64,000 bases of DNA, from NCBI GenBank assembly GCA_035458525.1, contig DATHZQ010000007.1:19064-83063 (forward strand). Reading direction: 5' to 3'. Origin of the DNA: DATHZQ01 sp035458525. GTDB taxonomy: Bacteria > Actinomycetota > Acidimicrobiia > Spongiisociales > UBA5794. The notes beneath the pieces are model-generated. The model ran no database searches. It was given only the letters and a program-made list of their open reading frames with translations, and was not told the DNA's origin. How positions within the stretch are numbered: position 1 is the first letter of the stretch; every line of letters starts with the position of its first letter. The translations under genes were made by a program, and so were the position numbers. Shown here in pieces: positions 41,401-49,268 of the stretch.

Positions 41401-42987
41401 CTCGAGCACGGCGGCTGGAGCCTCGCAGCCGATCCGTGGCCGCTCGTCGTCCCCGCGCTGGCCGCAGCCACCGCCGGCCTGTTCATCTCCTCGACCGGGG
41501 CGCCTGCGATACGTTGGGACATCCCTGCGTGGTTCGCAGCGGCCGCCGGGGGCGTGGCAGCCGTGGTGCTGGGTCTCGGTGCGGATGCAACCGCGTCGAC
41601 CTGGGTACCGGTGGGTGCAGCGTGCCTGGTCGTTGCCGCACTGCGCCGAGTTCCCGCCCTGGCGATCATCGGGGTGGCACTCCTCCTGGGGGCCGCCTGG
41701 CTGGCCTCGCCCGCTTGGTTTGCGGTGGCGCTGGCGACGACATCGCTTGCCGCCGGTTTCGCCGCGGCCCTCACCCCTGCGGCGCAGCAGCCGCTGCAGT
41801 GGGCATCGGCGCTGGCGGGCGGTGGTGCCTGGGCCTACGCACTGGCGGCAGCGCAGGTCTCGTGGGAGTCCGCAACGGGTCTGACCCTGCTCGCCTCCGC
41901 CGGTCTCGCCGTAGCGGCGGGCGTTCTCGCCGTCAGGCACGGCGACGTCGCATGGTCGGCGAGCCGGCTGGGTCCCTGGTGTGCCGTCGCCGCCGGTGGC
42001 CTCACCGTGTCCTTGGTGTTCGCCGGCTTCGCAGCCTCGTCGCAGCTGTTCTGGCTGTCGACGGGTGCCCTCGTGGCGTGGTCGATTGCAGCCGCAAGGA
42101 CGGCGACCGTTCTCGACGTCGATCCGCTGCGAGGAGCCGCAGTAGCGATGGGTACCGGCGCAGCAGGCGCCGCCGGCCTTGCCGCAGAGCTGACTGCGTT
42201 CGGCTGGGTGGTGCTGTCGATGTCCACTGCCTCGGCGCTGACCGTGCTCGCCCTCACGATATGGCAGCGCGACCCGGCCGCCCGCTGGGTTCGAGCTCTT
42301 GCGGCGGCAACGCTCGCCGTCGACGTAGCCGGACTGCTCCTTGCGACGCAGCTCCTGCCGGGCCGTTCCCCATTCGCACTCCTGATGCTCGGCGGTGCCG
42401 CCCAAGCGCTTGCGGCGGGCATCGTCACGGGCCGGGCCTTCTTCCTCAAAGCGGTGCCGGGTCTGGTGTTCGGGGCTTGGGTCCTCAACCTGCACGAGTC
42501 ACTGTTCACAGAGGTGCAGTGGGTCAGCACGCCCGCGGCGCTGGCGATGCTGGCGATCGTCGAGATCGGCCGATGGGATCGGCGACGCACGGAGCAGGCG
42601 CCGGTGACGAGCGAGGAGCTGCGGCTCACCGAGCTCGCAGCCCTGGCACTGCTCGTCGGACCGGCACTGCTCCAGACCGTCTTGGTTGCGATTCCGTACG
42701 GCCTGCTCGCCATTGGCCAGGGCGTCGTCATTGCCATCTGGGGTGCGGCAACTCGCGTGCGGCGACGGGTGGGCGCCGGGGGAGCGGCTGTCGTGTTGGG
42801 TGCGCTGCTGACCCTGGTGGTGCCGCTGGCGGCGTTGGTTCCCGAGGTCCGTGGGATCGCCCTGTGGGCCGCCCTCGGAACCTTGGGTGCGGTTCTCCTC
42901 GCAATTGCAGCCACGATCGAACAGACCCGCCGCAAGGTCGCCGAGTTCCGCACGACGTGGAACGAGGCAACTGCCGAATGGGAATGA
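38491..42987 (+). CDS. Giant polytopic membrane protein (SCO7613 C-terminal domain-like)
   Basis: The 1498-aa protein consists almost wholly of hydrophobic helices, by rough estimate 35-40. After an N-terminal membrane pair (about 27-65) comes a cytosolic stretch with a short helical domain (QIWAFLNDARND to VRGHLVPEEVV) and an Ala/Pro linker to about residue 180. The rest runs as Ala/Val/Leu-rich membrane segments to a basic cytosolic tail (EQTRRKVAEFRTTWNEATAEWE). Size and composition match actinobacterial 'SCO7613 C-terminal domain-containing membrane proteins', whose role is unknown. ATG 38518 is an alternative start. Confidence 0.88.
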   Translation: MSETIGGRDMTHGLSASQPSLARPKRRWWPVPVAVLAGLLLGLSTGSEPLGVAVLFGVIAAIAVGSDASAAARRSSAQQIWAFLNDARNDRIIDVPTYTRLIDELRVRGHLVPEEVVGAAPEADDHRPVPATTAAPAVVAGAAAPAPAQASSPPVMPAPVRRVGSAFSATRRRVGALPSLQALRRFWTALVSDFAVQGLGSLGVLLVFTGTLGFVLFAFTEVGAGFRPAAEVTVPVVLAALSWFLYQRSARFVAAAMEFLAGAVTPVMALAAFVDGAPVPPDLDGAGLVAVLSATSLALAVGYAGVVRKRPTSPLRFLVAPLIWLAIGVLGFAIHAGTSAAQMALVTATAAGTPWLLGRMGTSPLATATKTITPLGLLVGYALTIVFALGEGGAPMPVVVAGAALLAAAEVLDPPLSTPWIVQAVVVVISVLVGLTAWPAGWVGVAAVAVFVALAERWGRCVGSRDAVTTMLAGAGAGLLAAATEPASLAVAAAAVSIWSHLRRVRPLPGAAVPTVIAAALAPAGLVIGLGSLLGIDAALLGAALTLAIASLAVRRWMNGDVFYAVWMPVATLVVVAVGAVAALGSGEGEMLIAAAMTMSVVPIAVSWLPAGGRIWLSAAMLSSAALLGAQSAHFAVQPQLLASAAVGVVLVVLGARRGDRSGGHVALVGHGVAGGAVAVATDLGIAAELMPQRWLLVVVLFAWAAGWLIEVAVGDEAPLARLFAGQQHAVAVISNAVLLLTLPVIAVLGVDLMSASTPVIVAITALAPLGVGYVVAGRRLPHRPLLQATLFGGGVALAVVAATLSATLDVLVSSDRSAMMISLGALILTVVAAPVRARRAWMEWIGWAATAPLAFVLSVSAGLEPGAWHWAWFGWGALVAVVAFAVDDLRNGQRAPGTLVAERRLLPPVVLGVVVAGVALMPAAAVPFAELYAPAIAAAALALVLALQLRLGAISGLAWLGGMVAAASLLEHGGWSLAADPWPLVVPALAAATAGLFISSTGAPAIRWDIPAWFAAAAGGVAAVVLGLGADATASTWVPVGAACLVVAALRRVPALAIIGVALLLGAAWLASPAWFAVALATTSLAAGFAAALTPAAQQPLQWASALAGGGAWAYALAAAQVSWESATGLTLLASAGLAVAAGVLAVRHGDVAWSASRLGPWCAVAAGGLTVSLVFAGFAASSQLFWLSTGALVAWSIAAARTATVLDVDPLRGAAVAMGTGAAGAAGLAAELTAFGWVVLSMSTASALTVLALTIWQRDPAARWVRALAAATLAVDVAGLLLATQLLPGRSPFALLMLGGAAQALAAGIVTGRAFFLKAVPGLVFGAWVLNLHESLFTEVQWVSTPAALAMLAIVEIGRWDRRRTEQAPVTSEELRLTELAALALLVGPALLQTVLVAIPYGLLAIGQGVVIAIWGAATRVRRRVGAGGAAVVLGALLTLVVPLAALVPEVRGIALWAALGTLGAVLLAIAATIEQTRRKVAEFRTTWNEATAEWE

Positions 42988-43022
42988 CCCGCCATCCGAT
43001 CCGGAATTCATGACTTGACGAG

Positions 43023-43068
43023 CTTACGGTGTATGTGCGAGACTTACACCATACGCTTACACTGTATG
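43023..43068. promoter_or_regulatory. Cluster of 13-bp TetR-type sites before the small membrane protein operon
   Basis: CTTACGGTGTATG (43023-43035), CTTACACCATACG (43043-43055) and CTTACACTGTATG (43056-43068) form a cluster, the last two end to end. They match the motif array in front of the ABC exporter at 52795 and near the TetR start at 53654. The last copy ends 16 nt before the ATG at 43085. Confidence 0.72.
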
Positions 43069-43084
43069 TTCACGAGGTTGAGTC

Positions 43085-43282
43085 ATGGAAGCCCGAATCG
43101 TTGAGATCGCAACCGTCGCCGGCCGGGTCTTGCTGCACCCCGTCGTCATCGCCGTGGCGCTGCTCGCCGTACTTGCGCTGGCGACCGGTCTCGCCGGACG
43201 TCTGGCGGTGTTCATCGAAGACCTGGGACATCCAATTCCCGCTGAGCTGACCGAGCTGGCTGCGCGGACGAACGACCAATGA
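43085..43282 (+). CDS. Small single-span membrane protein
   Basis: The 65-aa protein has a hydrophobic helix (about residues 17-44, HPVVIAVALLAVLALATGLA) and a short acidic C-terminus. No family is recognised. It is the first gene behind the TetR-type site cluster. Its stop overlaps a possible start of the quinone oxidoreductase (ATGA), so it is probably the leader gene of that operon. Confidence 0.65.
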   Translation: MEARIVEIATVAGRVLLHPVVIAVALLAVLALATGLAGRLAVFIEDLGHPIPAELTELAARTNDQ

Positions 43283-43293
43283 GGAGAAGAACG

Positions 43294-44307
43294 ATGCAAA
43301 CGATGCGCGACACCATGAGCGGCTATGTGCGAACCGCCTACGGCTTGCCACATGAGAACCTCGAGCTGGCCGAGCTCGAGATCCCGCCCGTTGACGCGGG
43401 CCAGGTGCTCATCGCCGTGCGGGCGACGTCGGTGAACGCAGCCGACTGGCACATGCTCACCGGCACCCCATATCTGCTGCGGCTCGACCAGGGTCTGCGG
43501 CGGCCCAAGCATCCTCCGTTCGGGCTCGACGTCGCCGGCACCGTCGTCACCGTTGGAGCCGACGTCACGAACCTCGAGGTCGGTGATGAGGTGTTCGGGG
43601 AGGTGAACGGCTCGTACGCCGAGTATGCGATTGCGCGGGCGCGCAACGTGGTCCGCAAGCCGCGCAACGTGACGTTCGAGCAGGCGGCGGCGGTGCCCGT
43701 TGCTGGGCTGACCGCGCTGCAGGGGCTGCGAGATCATGGAAGGCTCGAGCCGGGGCAACACGTGCTCATCAACGGTGCGTCGGGTGGCGTCGGCACGTTC
43801 GCCGTCCAGATCGCCAAAGCGCTGGGCGCTGAGGTGACGGCGGTCGTGAGTACCGGGAATGCCGCAACCGCCACATCGCTTGGTGCGGACGACGTGGTCG
43901 ACTACACCCAGGCAGATTTCGCCGACACGGCGCAGCGGTACGACCTGATCCTCGACAACGTCGGCAACCGGCCACTGGCGACCATGCGGCGCCTCCTCAC
44001 CGACAGTGGCACGTACGTCATGGTCAGCGGGCCGAAGGGTCGCTGGCTGGGCCCGGTGCCGCGGATGCTGCGGGGAATGGTGACGTTCCTGCTGTCGAAG
44101 CGCACGTTCGGTTGGTTCGTGGCAAGGGCAGATCGAGATGACTTGGTCTTCCTCGGCGAGCTGCTCGAGACAGGTCAGGTGACGCCGGTCATCGAGAGGA
44201 CCTATCCGTTTGCGGAGCTGCCTGCGGCGCTCGCCCACCTCGGCGAGGGCCACTCCCGCGGCAAGTCCGTCGTCAGCTTCGCTGCGCCAATCGACGAGGA
44301 GGTCTGA
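43294..44307 (+). CDS. MDR-family NAD(P)H:quinone oxidoreductase
   Basis: The 337-aa zinc-free medium-chain reductase has the family opening (YVRTAYGLPHENLELAELEIPP), GLDVAGTVVTVGADVTNLEVGDEVFGEV, and cofactor loop VLINGASGGVGTFAVQIAKALG near residue 160. ATG 43294 with GAGGAG 8 nt upstream is chosen over ATG 43279. It lies in the operon controlled by the TetR-type sites, between a small membrane protein and an F420-type reductase. That suggests a stress or detoxification role. Confidence 0.9.
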   Translation: MQTMRDTMSGYVRTAYGLPHENLELAELEIPPVDAGQVLIAVRATSVNAADWHMLTGTPYLLRLDQGLRRPKHPPFGLDVAGTVVTVGADVTNLEVGDEVFGEVNGSYAEYAIARARNVVRKPRNVTFEQAAAVPVAGLTALQGLRDHGRLEPGQHVLINGASGGVGTFAVQIAKALGAEVTAVVSTGNAATATSLGADDVVDYTQADFADTAQRYDLILDNVGNRPLATMRRLLTDSGTYVMVSGPKGRWLGPVPRMLRGMVTFLLSKRTFGWFVARADRDDLVFLGELLETGQVTPVIERTYPFAELPAALAHLGEGHSRGKSVVSFAAPIDEEV

Positions 44308-44308
44308 C

Positions 44309-44680
44309 GTGCCGGTTCCGAAGTGGGTCGCCGGGATCAACAAGCGATTCTTCAACAAACTCGAGCTGAAGCGAGGGGTCCGGCCCGTGCTCACGCACGT
44401 GGGACGTACGTCGGGCGAGGTGTTTCACACGCCGCTCGACGCCCACCCCGTCGACGGCGGCTTCATCTTCATCTGCATGTACGGCCCCGATTCGGACTGG
44501 GTGAAGAACATTCTCGCCTCAGGAACGGCGCACCTCACCGTCGAGGATCAAGAGCTCGACCTGGATTCTCCGCGACTCATGACCATGGACGAGGCGCTGG
44601 AGCAGTTGCCCGACAGCGTCAAAATGCCGCCGTCATGGCTGAACGTCTCGGACTTCCTCCGAATGAGCGTCGCGGCCTGA
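44309..44680 (+). CDS. Deazaflavin (F420)-dependent nitroreductase family protein
   Basis: The 123-aa protein starts at GTG 44309 (VPVPKWVAGINKRFFN), one base after the stop of the quinone oxidoreductase. It has the family core PVLTHVGRTSGEVFHTPLDAHPVDGGFIF and DSDWVKNILASGTAHLTVED. It is the last gene of the TetR-type operon. Pairing with a quinone oxidoreductase suggests that both act on electrophilic or quinone-like compounds. Confidence 0.87.
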   Translation: MPVPKWVAGINKRFFNKLELKRGVRPVLTHVGRTSGEVFHTPLDAHPVDGGFIFICMYGPDSDWVKNILASGTAHLTVEDQELDLDSPRLMTMDEALEQLPDSVKMPPSWLNVSDFLRMSVAA

Positions 44681-44698
44681 TCGAGCGGGCGAGGCGCG

Positions 44699-46207
44699 TC
44701 AGGGGCTGAATCGTGCTGCTTCCTCGGCGAGGAAGGCGGTCACGTCGTCGTAGCGGAACTGCGCATCCTCTGCTGAGTTGCCGACGCAGGTGACCCCGAG
44801 GAAGCCGTGCGTGGGCATCGCCGAGAGCATGTGGAACACCGGTCCGACGAGTCGCACCTCGTCGAAGTGTTTGTCGTGGAGCAACGCCAACTCGATGAGG
44901 TCTTGGGGTGTCAGTGCTTCGAGCCCATCCACGGAGACGTGGTCGGCTGCTACGTAGTGCTTCTCCGTGCCATCCGGTGCGACGAAGACCGCGCCCTCGT
45001 CGTCGTAGATACCGTCGGTGAGGAATTGCAGCGTGAGGAACGGGTGCGTCGTGCCACCCTTGCGGAGGTTGAGCTCGATGGCGTAGTCATCCCAGCCTCC
45101 GTCGGGTCGCTGCACGACGATGTAGTCGATGGCGAAGCGCCCGATCACGCCACGTTCTGCGAGATGGATGCCGACTTTTTCCGCGCTCGCCGAGATCTGT
45201 CTGGCGTAGGCCGGGTCGGCCGGGAAACGCGATCCCATGAACACCTGTCCGCTCGGGCCGCCCAGGATCTGGTCGTGGGTGGACAGCAGCTCGACATTGC
45301 CGAGTGGTGTGATCCGCAGTTGCACCGATGGACTGGCCGTGATGGTGCCCTCGATCATCTCCTCGACGATGCCACCCTCACGTTCGAGCGTGGCGAGGTA
45401 ACCGTCGAGGCCCCCAGCGTGGGGGTCGATCGGGAGCCGGTCGAGGAGGCGGTCGATGTCCTTGAGTGCCGCATCCGGTGGTAGGGGGGCAAGATCGATG
45501 ACGGCGTTGCCGTATCCCGACACGCCCTCGTTGTGCTTCAGCACCGCACGCCGCAGACCCGGCACGGCGCCACGGAGCGCTCGCAGCGCTTTGACGACGT
45601 CGTGGCGCCTGTGGAGGTCCTCGAATCCGTGCGGATGGGGCACGCCCGCTTCGGCGAAGAGGCGCCGGCCTTCGGTCTTCGTGCCGTACTCGGCGTGGGC
45701 GGGGTCGGCGCCGTACATGGGGATGCCGAGTTGCATCGCAAGCTCGCGGTCGTCCAACGTCGTCATGAACGGCACCAGATGGGCCCGGTCGCGATCCGGT
45801 ATCAGCCGACGGATTCGCTCGATGAGCCGGGGGCGGTCGAGCAGTTTGCGCGATAGGGGCCGGAAGCGCGCCTCCATGGGGGACACGAGGAACAGCCGCT
45901 TGCGTGCGTTGGACTGGATGACTCCCGGCAACAAATCCAAGTAGTAGTCGACGATGTCAGGGTGGATTGGTTGTCCTGTGACGTAGATCATCCGGGCGCG
46001 GGGCTGTCGCAACAGGAACAGCAGGAAGAGAAACCGTTCCTCGTACGCCTGTAGCTCGCTGGCCGACAGCTCGACGTTCACGTCTGCGGAGGGCACCACC
46101 ACGATCGTTTGCTCATCCGTGTTGAGATGATCGATCGACGACCACAGTGGGACCAGCTTGGCCTGCAGTGCGTCGTACGCAGCCTGGTCGTGGGGATCAA
46201 TTGCCAT
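44699..46207 (-). CDS. ATP-grasp peptide ligase-like protein (PGM1-related)
   Basis: The 502-aa protein has an N-terminal Rossmann-like part (TIVVVPSADVNVELSASELQAYEERFLFLLFLL). An ATP-grasp core follows, with AVLKHNEGVSGYGNAVIDL, IVEEMIEGTI and the metal-binding YAIELNLRKGGTTHPFL. This arrangement resembles the PGM1 peptide ligase of pheganomycin synthesis and its many uncharacterised actinobacterial relatives. It should join a carboxylate to an amine at the cost of ATP. No precursor peptide or other biosynthetic gene is visible next to it, so the substrates are unknown. Confidence 0.78.
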   Translation of the reverse strand: MAIDPHDQAAYDALQAKLVPLWSSIDHLNTDEQTIVVVPSADVNVELSASELQAYEERFLFLLFLLRQPRARMIYVTGQPIHPDIVDYYLDLLPGVIQSNARKRLFLVSPMEARFRPLSRKLLDRPRLIERIRRLIPDRDRAHLVPFMTTLDDRELAMQLGIPMYGADPAHAEYGTKTEGRRLFAEAGVPHPHGFEDLHRRHDVVKALRALRGAVPGLRRAVLKHNEGVSGYGNAVIDLAPLPPDAALKDIDRLLDRLPIDPHAGGLDGYLATLEREGGIVEEMIEGTITASPSVQLRITPLGNVELLSTHDQILGGPSGQVFMGSRFPADPAYARQISASAEKVGIHLAERGVIGRFAIDYIVVQRPDGGWDDYAIELNLRKGGTTHPFLTLQFLTDGIYDDEGAVFVAPDGTEKHYVAADHVSVDGLEALTPQDLIELALLHDKHFDEVRLVGPVFHMLSAMPTHGFLGVTCVGNSAEDAQFRYDDVTAFLAEEAARFSP

Positions 46208-46258
46208 CGACGCGCAGGCTACGCCCTTCAGAACCCCTGCGCGGCGGATCGCGAGTGA

Positions 46259-46537
46259 TCAGGCGGCGTTCTTGACACCCCGGTAGGCATCGATCGCAAA
46301 TGCCGTGTTCATCACGAGCACGGAGGCGAACATCAGCCAGTACAGGCCCGGTTCGCTGTCCCGGATGCCGAACTCGACAATCGTGAGGCCGACCGCTCCT
46401 GCGAGCCACAGAAAGCCGAGGGGGTTGCGCTGCCCCGAGACCAGGTAGCCGACGCCGGGCAAGAAGAAATTGAGAATTGCAGCACAATGGGTCCTTTCGT
46501 CGTCCGCCGAGGGTGCGGTCGTGGACAGATTCCGCAT
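46259..46537 (-). CDS. Small membrane protein, TM2-like
   Basis: The 92-aa protein has a short polar start and three hydrophobic segments, with CAAILNFFLPGVGYLVSGQRN near residue 18. That motif resembles small multi-pass proteins of the TM2/DUF5683 kind, which begin 'A..L..F.PG.G..Y.G'. The start at ATG 46537 lies back to back with an ATG on the other strand. No function is known. Confidence 0.65.
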   Translation of the reverse strand: MRNLSTTAPSADDERTHCAAILNFFLPGVGYLVSGQRNPLGFLWLAGAVGLTIVEFGIRDSEPGLYWLMFASVLVMNTAFAIDAYRGVKNAA

Positions 46538-46573
46538 ATGACGTCCGGAATCTCTTCGCATTCGTCCGATTCG

Positions 46574-47467
46574 ATGGGCCAAGTGCTGGCGACGCTCCGC
46601 GTCGAGGGTGCCGTGCTCTCGATTGCACACGTGGAGGCGCCCTTCGCCGTCACGAGCGGTCGTCCGGGCACCGGCGTGTTCCACGCCGTATTGCGAGGTG
46701 AGGCGTGGGCCGCAACCGCAAGCGGGCCCGCGGTGAGGCTCGAGCCGGGGCGCGTGGCCGTCCTTCCTTCCGGAGCCGAGCATGTGATCTCGAGCGCCGT
46801 CGAGCCCGACGTGAAGCCGGTTCCGGTCACCGTCGACGACGCAGGTGCTCTGCCTGCGATGCGAGTCGCCAACGGAGGCGCGCTGACCGAGGTGCTCTGT
46901 GGAACGATCACGTTCGAGGAGTCGCCGGCGATGTCCATCACAGCCGCCTTGCCCGAGATGGTCGTCACCGGAAGCGACACCTCGGCGGGCTGGGTGCAGT
47001 CGACCGTGGCCCTGGTGGCCGATGAGCTCGGCCAGGCGCTTTCGGCATCCGAGGTGGTCGCCGCCCGTCTCGCCGACGTCCTCGTGGTACGAGCGCTGCG
47101 GGAGATGGTGTGGGACGGAGTCGGGCACGGTTGGGCGGCCGGCGTGCGCGATCCGGCCATCGGGCGATCGCTGGCGCTCATTCACGGGGACCCGGCCGGC
47201 GTCGGATCGGTCGCCGACCTGGCGCGTGCCGCCTCGATGTCGCGGTCGTTGTTCTACGAGCGCTTCTCCAGGGTCGTGGGCGTCTCTTCAGGCGAGTACG
47301 CGGCACGCTGGCGGATTCACGTTGCCTGCGGTCTGTTGCGCAAGACGAGCCAACCCGTGTCCTCGATCGCTCGCGGCGTCGGGTTCCGTGCTGAAGCCGG
47401 GTTCAGCACTGCGTTCAAGCGCCTGGTCGGTGTGCCGCCGAGCGCGTACCGCCGCCAGGTCCGCTGA
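46574..47467 (+). CDS. AraC-family transcriptional regulator
   Basis: The 297-aa regulator has an N-terminal cupin-type sensor (LATLRVEGAVLSIAHVEAPFAV, RVAVLPSGAEHVI). The C-terminal double HTH includes SVADLARAASMSRSLFYERFSRVVGVSSGEY and the signature PVSSIARGVGFRAEAGFSTAFKRLVGVPPSAYRR. The cupin_6 type commonly controls a neighbouring reductase or transporter. ATG 46574 matches the family start. ATG 46538 would add 12 residues. Confidence 0.9.
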   Translation: MGQVLATLRVEGAVLSIAHVEAPFAVTSGRPGTGVFHAVLRGEAWAATASGPAVRLEPGRVAVLPSGAEHVISSAVEPDVKPVPVTVDDAGALPAMRVANGGALTEVLCGTITFEESPAMSITAALPEMVVTGSDTSAGWVQSTVALVADELGQALSASEVVAARLADVLVVRALREMVWDGVGHGWAAGVRDPAIGRSLALIHGDPAGVGSVADLARAASMSRSLFYERFSRVVGVSSGEYAARWRIHVACGLLRKTSQPVSSIARGVGFRAEAGFSTAFKRLVGVPPSAYRRQVR

Positions 47468-47497
47468 GCTGCGCGGCTCCTGTCCTACGATCGGCGA

Positions 47498-48181
47498 GTG
47501 TCGGAGCCTCACATTGGAACGCTGCGGGAGAAGCCGCTGCATGCAGCGCTCAAGCGGTGGTATGCCCGCGACGGCGACCTGGTCGAGCAGCCCGTCGACC
47601 GGTTCGTCATCGATCTCGTGCGGGACGATCTGCTGATCGAGGTGCAGACCAGAGGCTTCTCCTCGATGAAGCGCAAGGTCGTGGCGCTCCTCGAACTCGG
47701 CCATCGGCTCCGAATCGTTCATCCGATCGCGGTGGATCGCTGGATCGTGAAGATCGACGACAACGGCGAAGTGCTGAGCCGGCGGCGCTCGCCGCGGCAC
47801 GGCACCGCGATCGATGTGTTCGGCGAGCTGGTGAGCTTCCCCGGGCTCATGGCCACCAACCGGCTCGAAGTCCACGTGGTGCTGACGGCAGAAGAAGAGC
47901 TGCGTCGGCACACGCCGGGGCGCTCGTGGCGACGCAAAGGCTGGTCGGTCGTCGAGCGGCGGCTCGTCGAAGTGCGCGCCGCCCAGCTCCTGCGAACCGT
48001 CGACGATCTCGCCGCGTTGTTGCCGGAAGGTCTGCCCGGGACCTTCACCACCGCCGACCTCGCGGAGCAGCTGGCGCAGCCGCGTCGCAGCGCCCAGCAG
48101 ATGGCCTACTGCCTGCGCCACGTCGGCGCCATCCACGCCGTCGGCAAGCGGGGCCATGCCGTCGAGTACCGGGCCGGTTAG
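47498..48181 (+). CDS. Uncharacterised protein with PD-(D/E)xK-like N-terminal segment and wHTH-like C-terminus
   Basis: The 227-aa protein starts at GTG 47498. Residues 28-60 read LVEQPVDRFVIDLVRDDLLIEVQTRGFSSMKRK. That is an Asp followed by a hydrophobic strand ending E-x-Q with a downstream Lys, as in PD-(D/E)xK nucleases. The C-terminal 60 residues (PGTFTTADLAEQLAQPRRSAQQMAYCLRHVGAI) look like a winged helix. The combination suggests a DNA-acting enzyme. This is motif-level inference, and the family is not one I can name. Confidence 0.65.
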   Translation: MSEPHIGTLREKPLHAALKRWYARDGDLVEQPVDRFVIDLVRDDLLIEVQTRGFSSMKRKVVALLELGHRLRIVHPIAVDRWIVKIDDNGEVLSRRRSPRHGTAIDVFGELVSFPGLMATNRLEVHVVLTAEEELRRHTPGRSWRRKGWSVVERRLVEVRAAQLLRTVDDLAALLPEGLPGTFTTADLAEQLAQPRRSAQQMAYCLRHVGAIHAVGKRGHAVEYRAG

Positions 48182-48253
48182 CCGCGAGCTCGGACCACCT
48201 TCCCCCTGGTGCGGCCGGCTCGCATCGGGTACGACAGGGCAAGGAGGTGCGCA

Positions 48254-48688
48254 ATGGGGATCTTCTGGGGCGTCGTGCTCGTGATCCTCGGTCTCATCGG
48301 CTGGGGCGGTCAGCTGCTCAGCTGGCTGCGCCCGGCGACGGCGGTGCGGCTGGGGGTCATGGAGGCGGAGGAGGATGTCGAGCCTGTGTTCTGGGTCGAC
48401 ATCCGAGCCGAAGCGGCCTGGGATTCGCTCGTCCTGTGGACCCTGCCAGTGGCCGGTGCCCTGCTGTTGCTGGACGAGCCCGCGTGGGCCTACTTCGGTC
48501 TGGTCGGAGGCGGGATGTATCTGTATTTCGCAGGTCGCGGAATCTTCGCCAGGCGAACGATGCAACGGCGCGGCATGAGGATCGGAGATGAACAGAGCGT
48601 GCCGATGAACGTCGGTTTCCTCGCGCTGTGGGGTGCCGTGGCGGCAGTCACGATCGTGGCGGCGCTGGTTGCGCTGCCGGTGCCATGA
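48254..48688 (+). CDS. Uncharacterised small membrane protein
   Basis: The 144-aa protein has four hydrophobic segments (about 3-22, 58-75, 80-95 and 122-142), separated by a polar loop (GVMEAEEDVEPVFWVDIRAEAAWDS). AAGGAGG lies 7 nt before the ATG. No family is recognised. It is followed at 38 bp by another small membrane protein with similar features and may form a pair with it. Confidence 0.7.
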   Translation: MGIFWGVVLVILGLIGWGGQLLSWLRPATAVRLGVMEAEEDVEPVFWVDIRAEAAWDSLVLWTLPVAGALLLLDEPAWAYFGLVGGGMYLYFAGRGIFARRTMQRRGMRIGDEQSVPMNVGFLALWGAVAAVTIVAALVALPVP

Positions 48689-48725
48689 GGGCCGATCACG
48701 CCGAGCCCGACTGAAGGAGGCGGAT

Positions 48726-49166
48726 ATGGACGTCACCGCAATGACCTGGGTCGTTGCCGTTCTGGGGCTGCTGATCATCGGATTGCTCGGCGCTCTGCAG
48801 CTGGTCGCCGTGCTGCGGCCTCGGGCTGAGTGGACCATCGGGAACGTCTACGGCGGCAGCCCGGAAGGAACCGACCCGAAGGCCTACTTCGCCTTCAACC
48901 AAGGATGGGCCTGGGCGGACGTGTGCTTCTGGGCGCCGCTGCAGATCGCCGCCAGCGTCGGCATGCTCCTGGGGGAGCGGTGGGGTTTCCTGCTTGCGCT
49001 CGCGGCGTCCGTGCCGTTCTGGTACACGGCGGTCGTGTTCTTCATCTGGGACCGCGACCTCGGGTTTCGCCAGAACACGGCGTACTACTGGATCGTCGTC
49101 TGGGGCATGTTCCCCGTCTACGGGATCCTCGAAGGGGTGTACGCCTTCGTCCGGCTTCTGGAGTGA
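48726..49166 (+). CDS. Uncharacterised small membrane protein
   Basis: The 146-aa protein has four membrane segments. It contains RAEWTIGNVYGGSPEGTDPKAYFAFNQGWAWAD-like polar sequence after the first, then FWYTAVVFFIWDRDLGFRQNTAYYW. I do not recognise the family. An AAGGAGG site precedes the ATG. The gene order with the 48254 gene suggests a two-protein membrane unit. Confidence 0.7.
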   Translation: MDVTAMTWVVAVLGLLIIGLLGALQLVAVLRPRAEWTIGNVYGGSPEGTDPKAYFAFNQGWAWADVCFWAPLQIAASVGMLLGERWGFLLALAASVPFWYTAVVFFIWDRDLGFRQNTAYYWIVVWGMFPVYGILEGVYAFVRLLE

Positions 49167-49268
49167 CGGCGCGGCGGAGGCCTCGACGGGTCGGGCAGTC
49201 CGGCTCTGGCTCGACGATGTGCGGCGGCGACGATGGGGAGATGACCAACGACCCTCACCTGCCACCCG

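Noticed and set aside
40572..43013. Long plus-strand frame (813 aa) inside the giant membrane protein
   Set aside because: It is a frame shadow. The Arg/Gly-rich composition has no domains, whereas the overlapping frame encodes consistent membrane helices.
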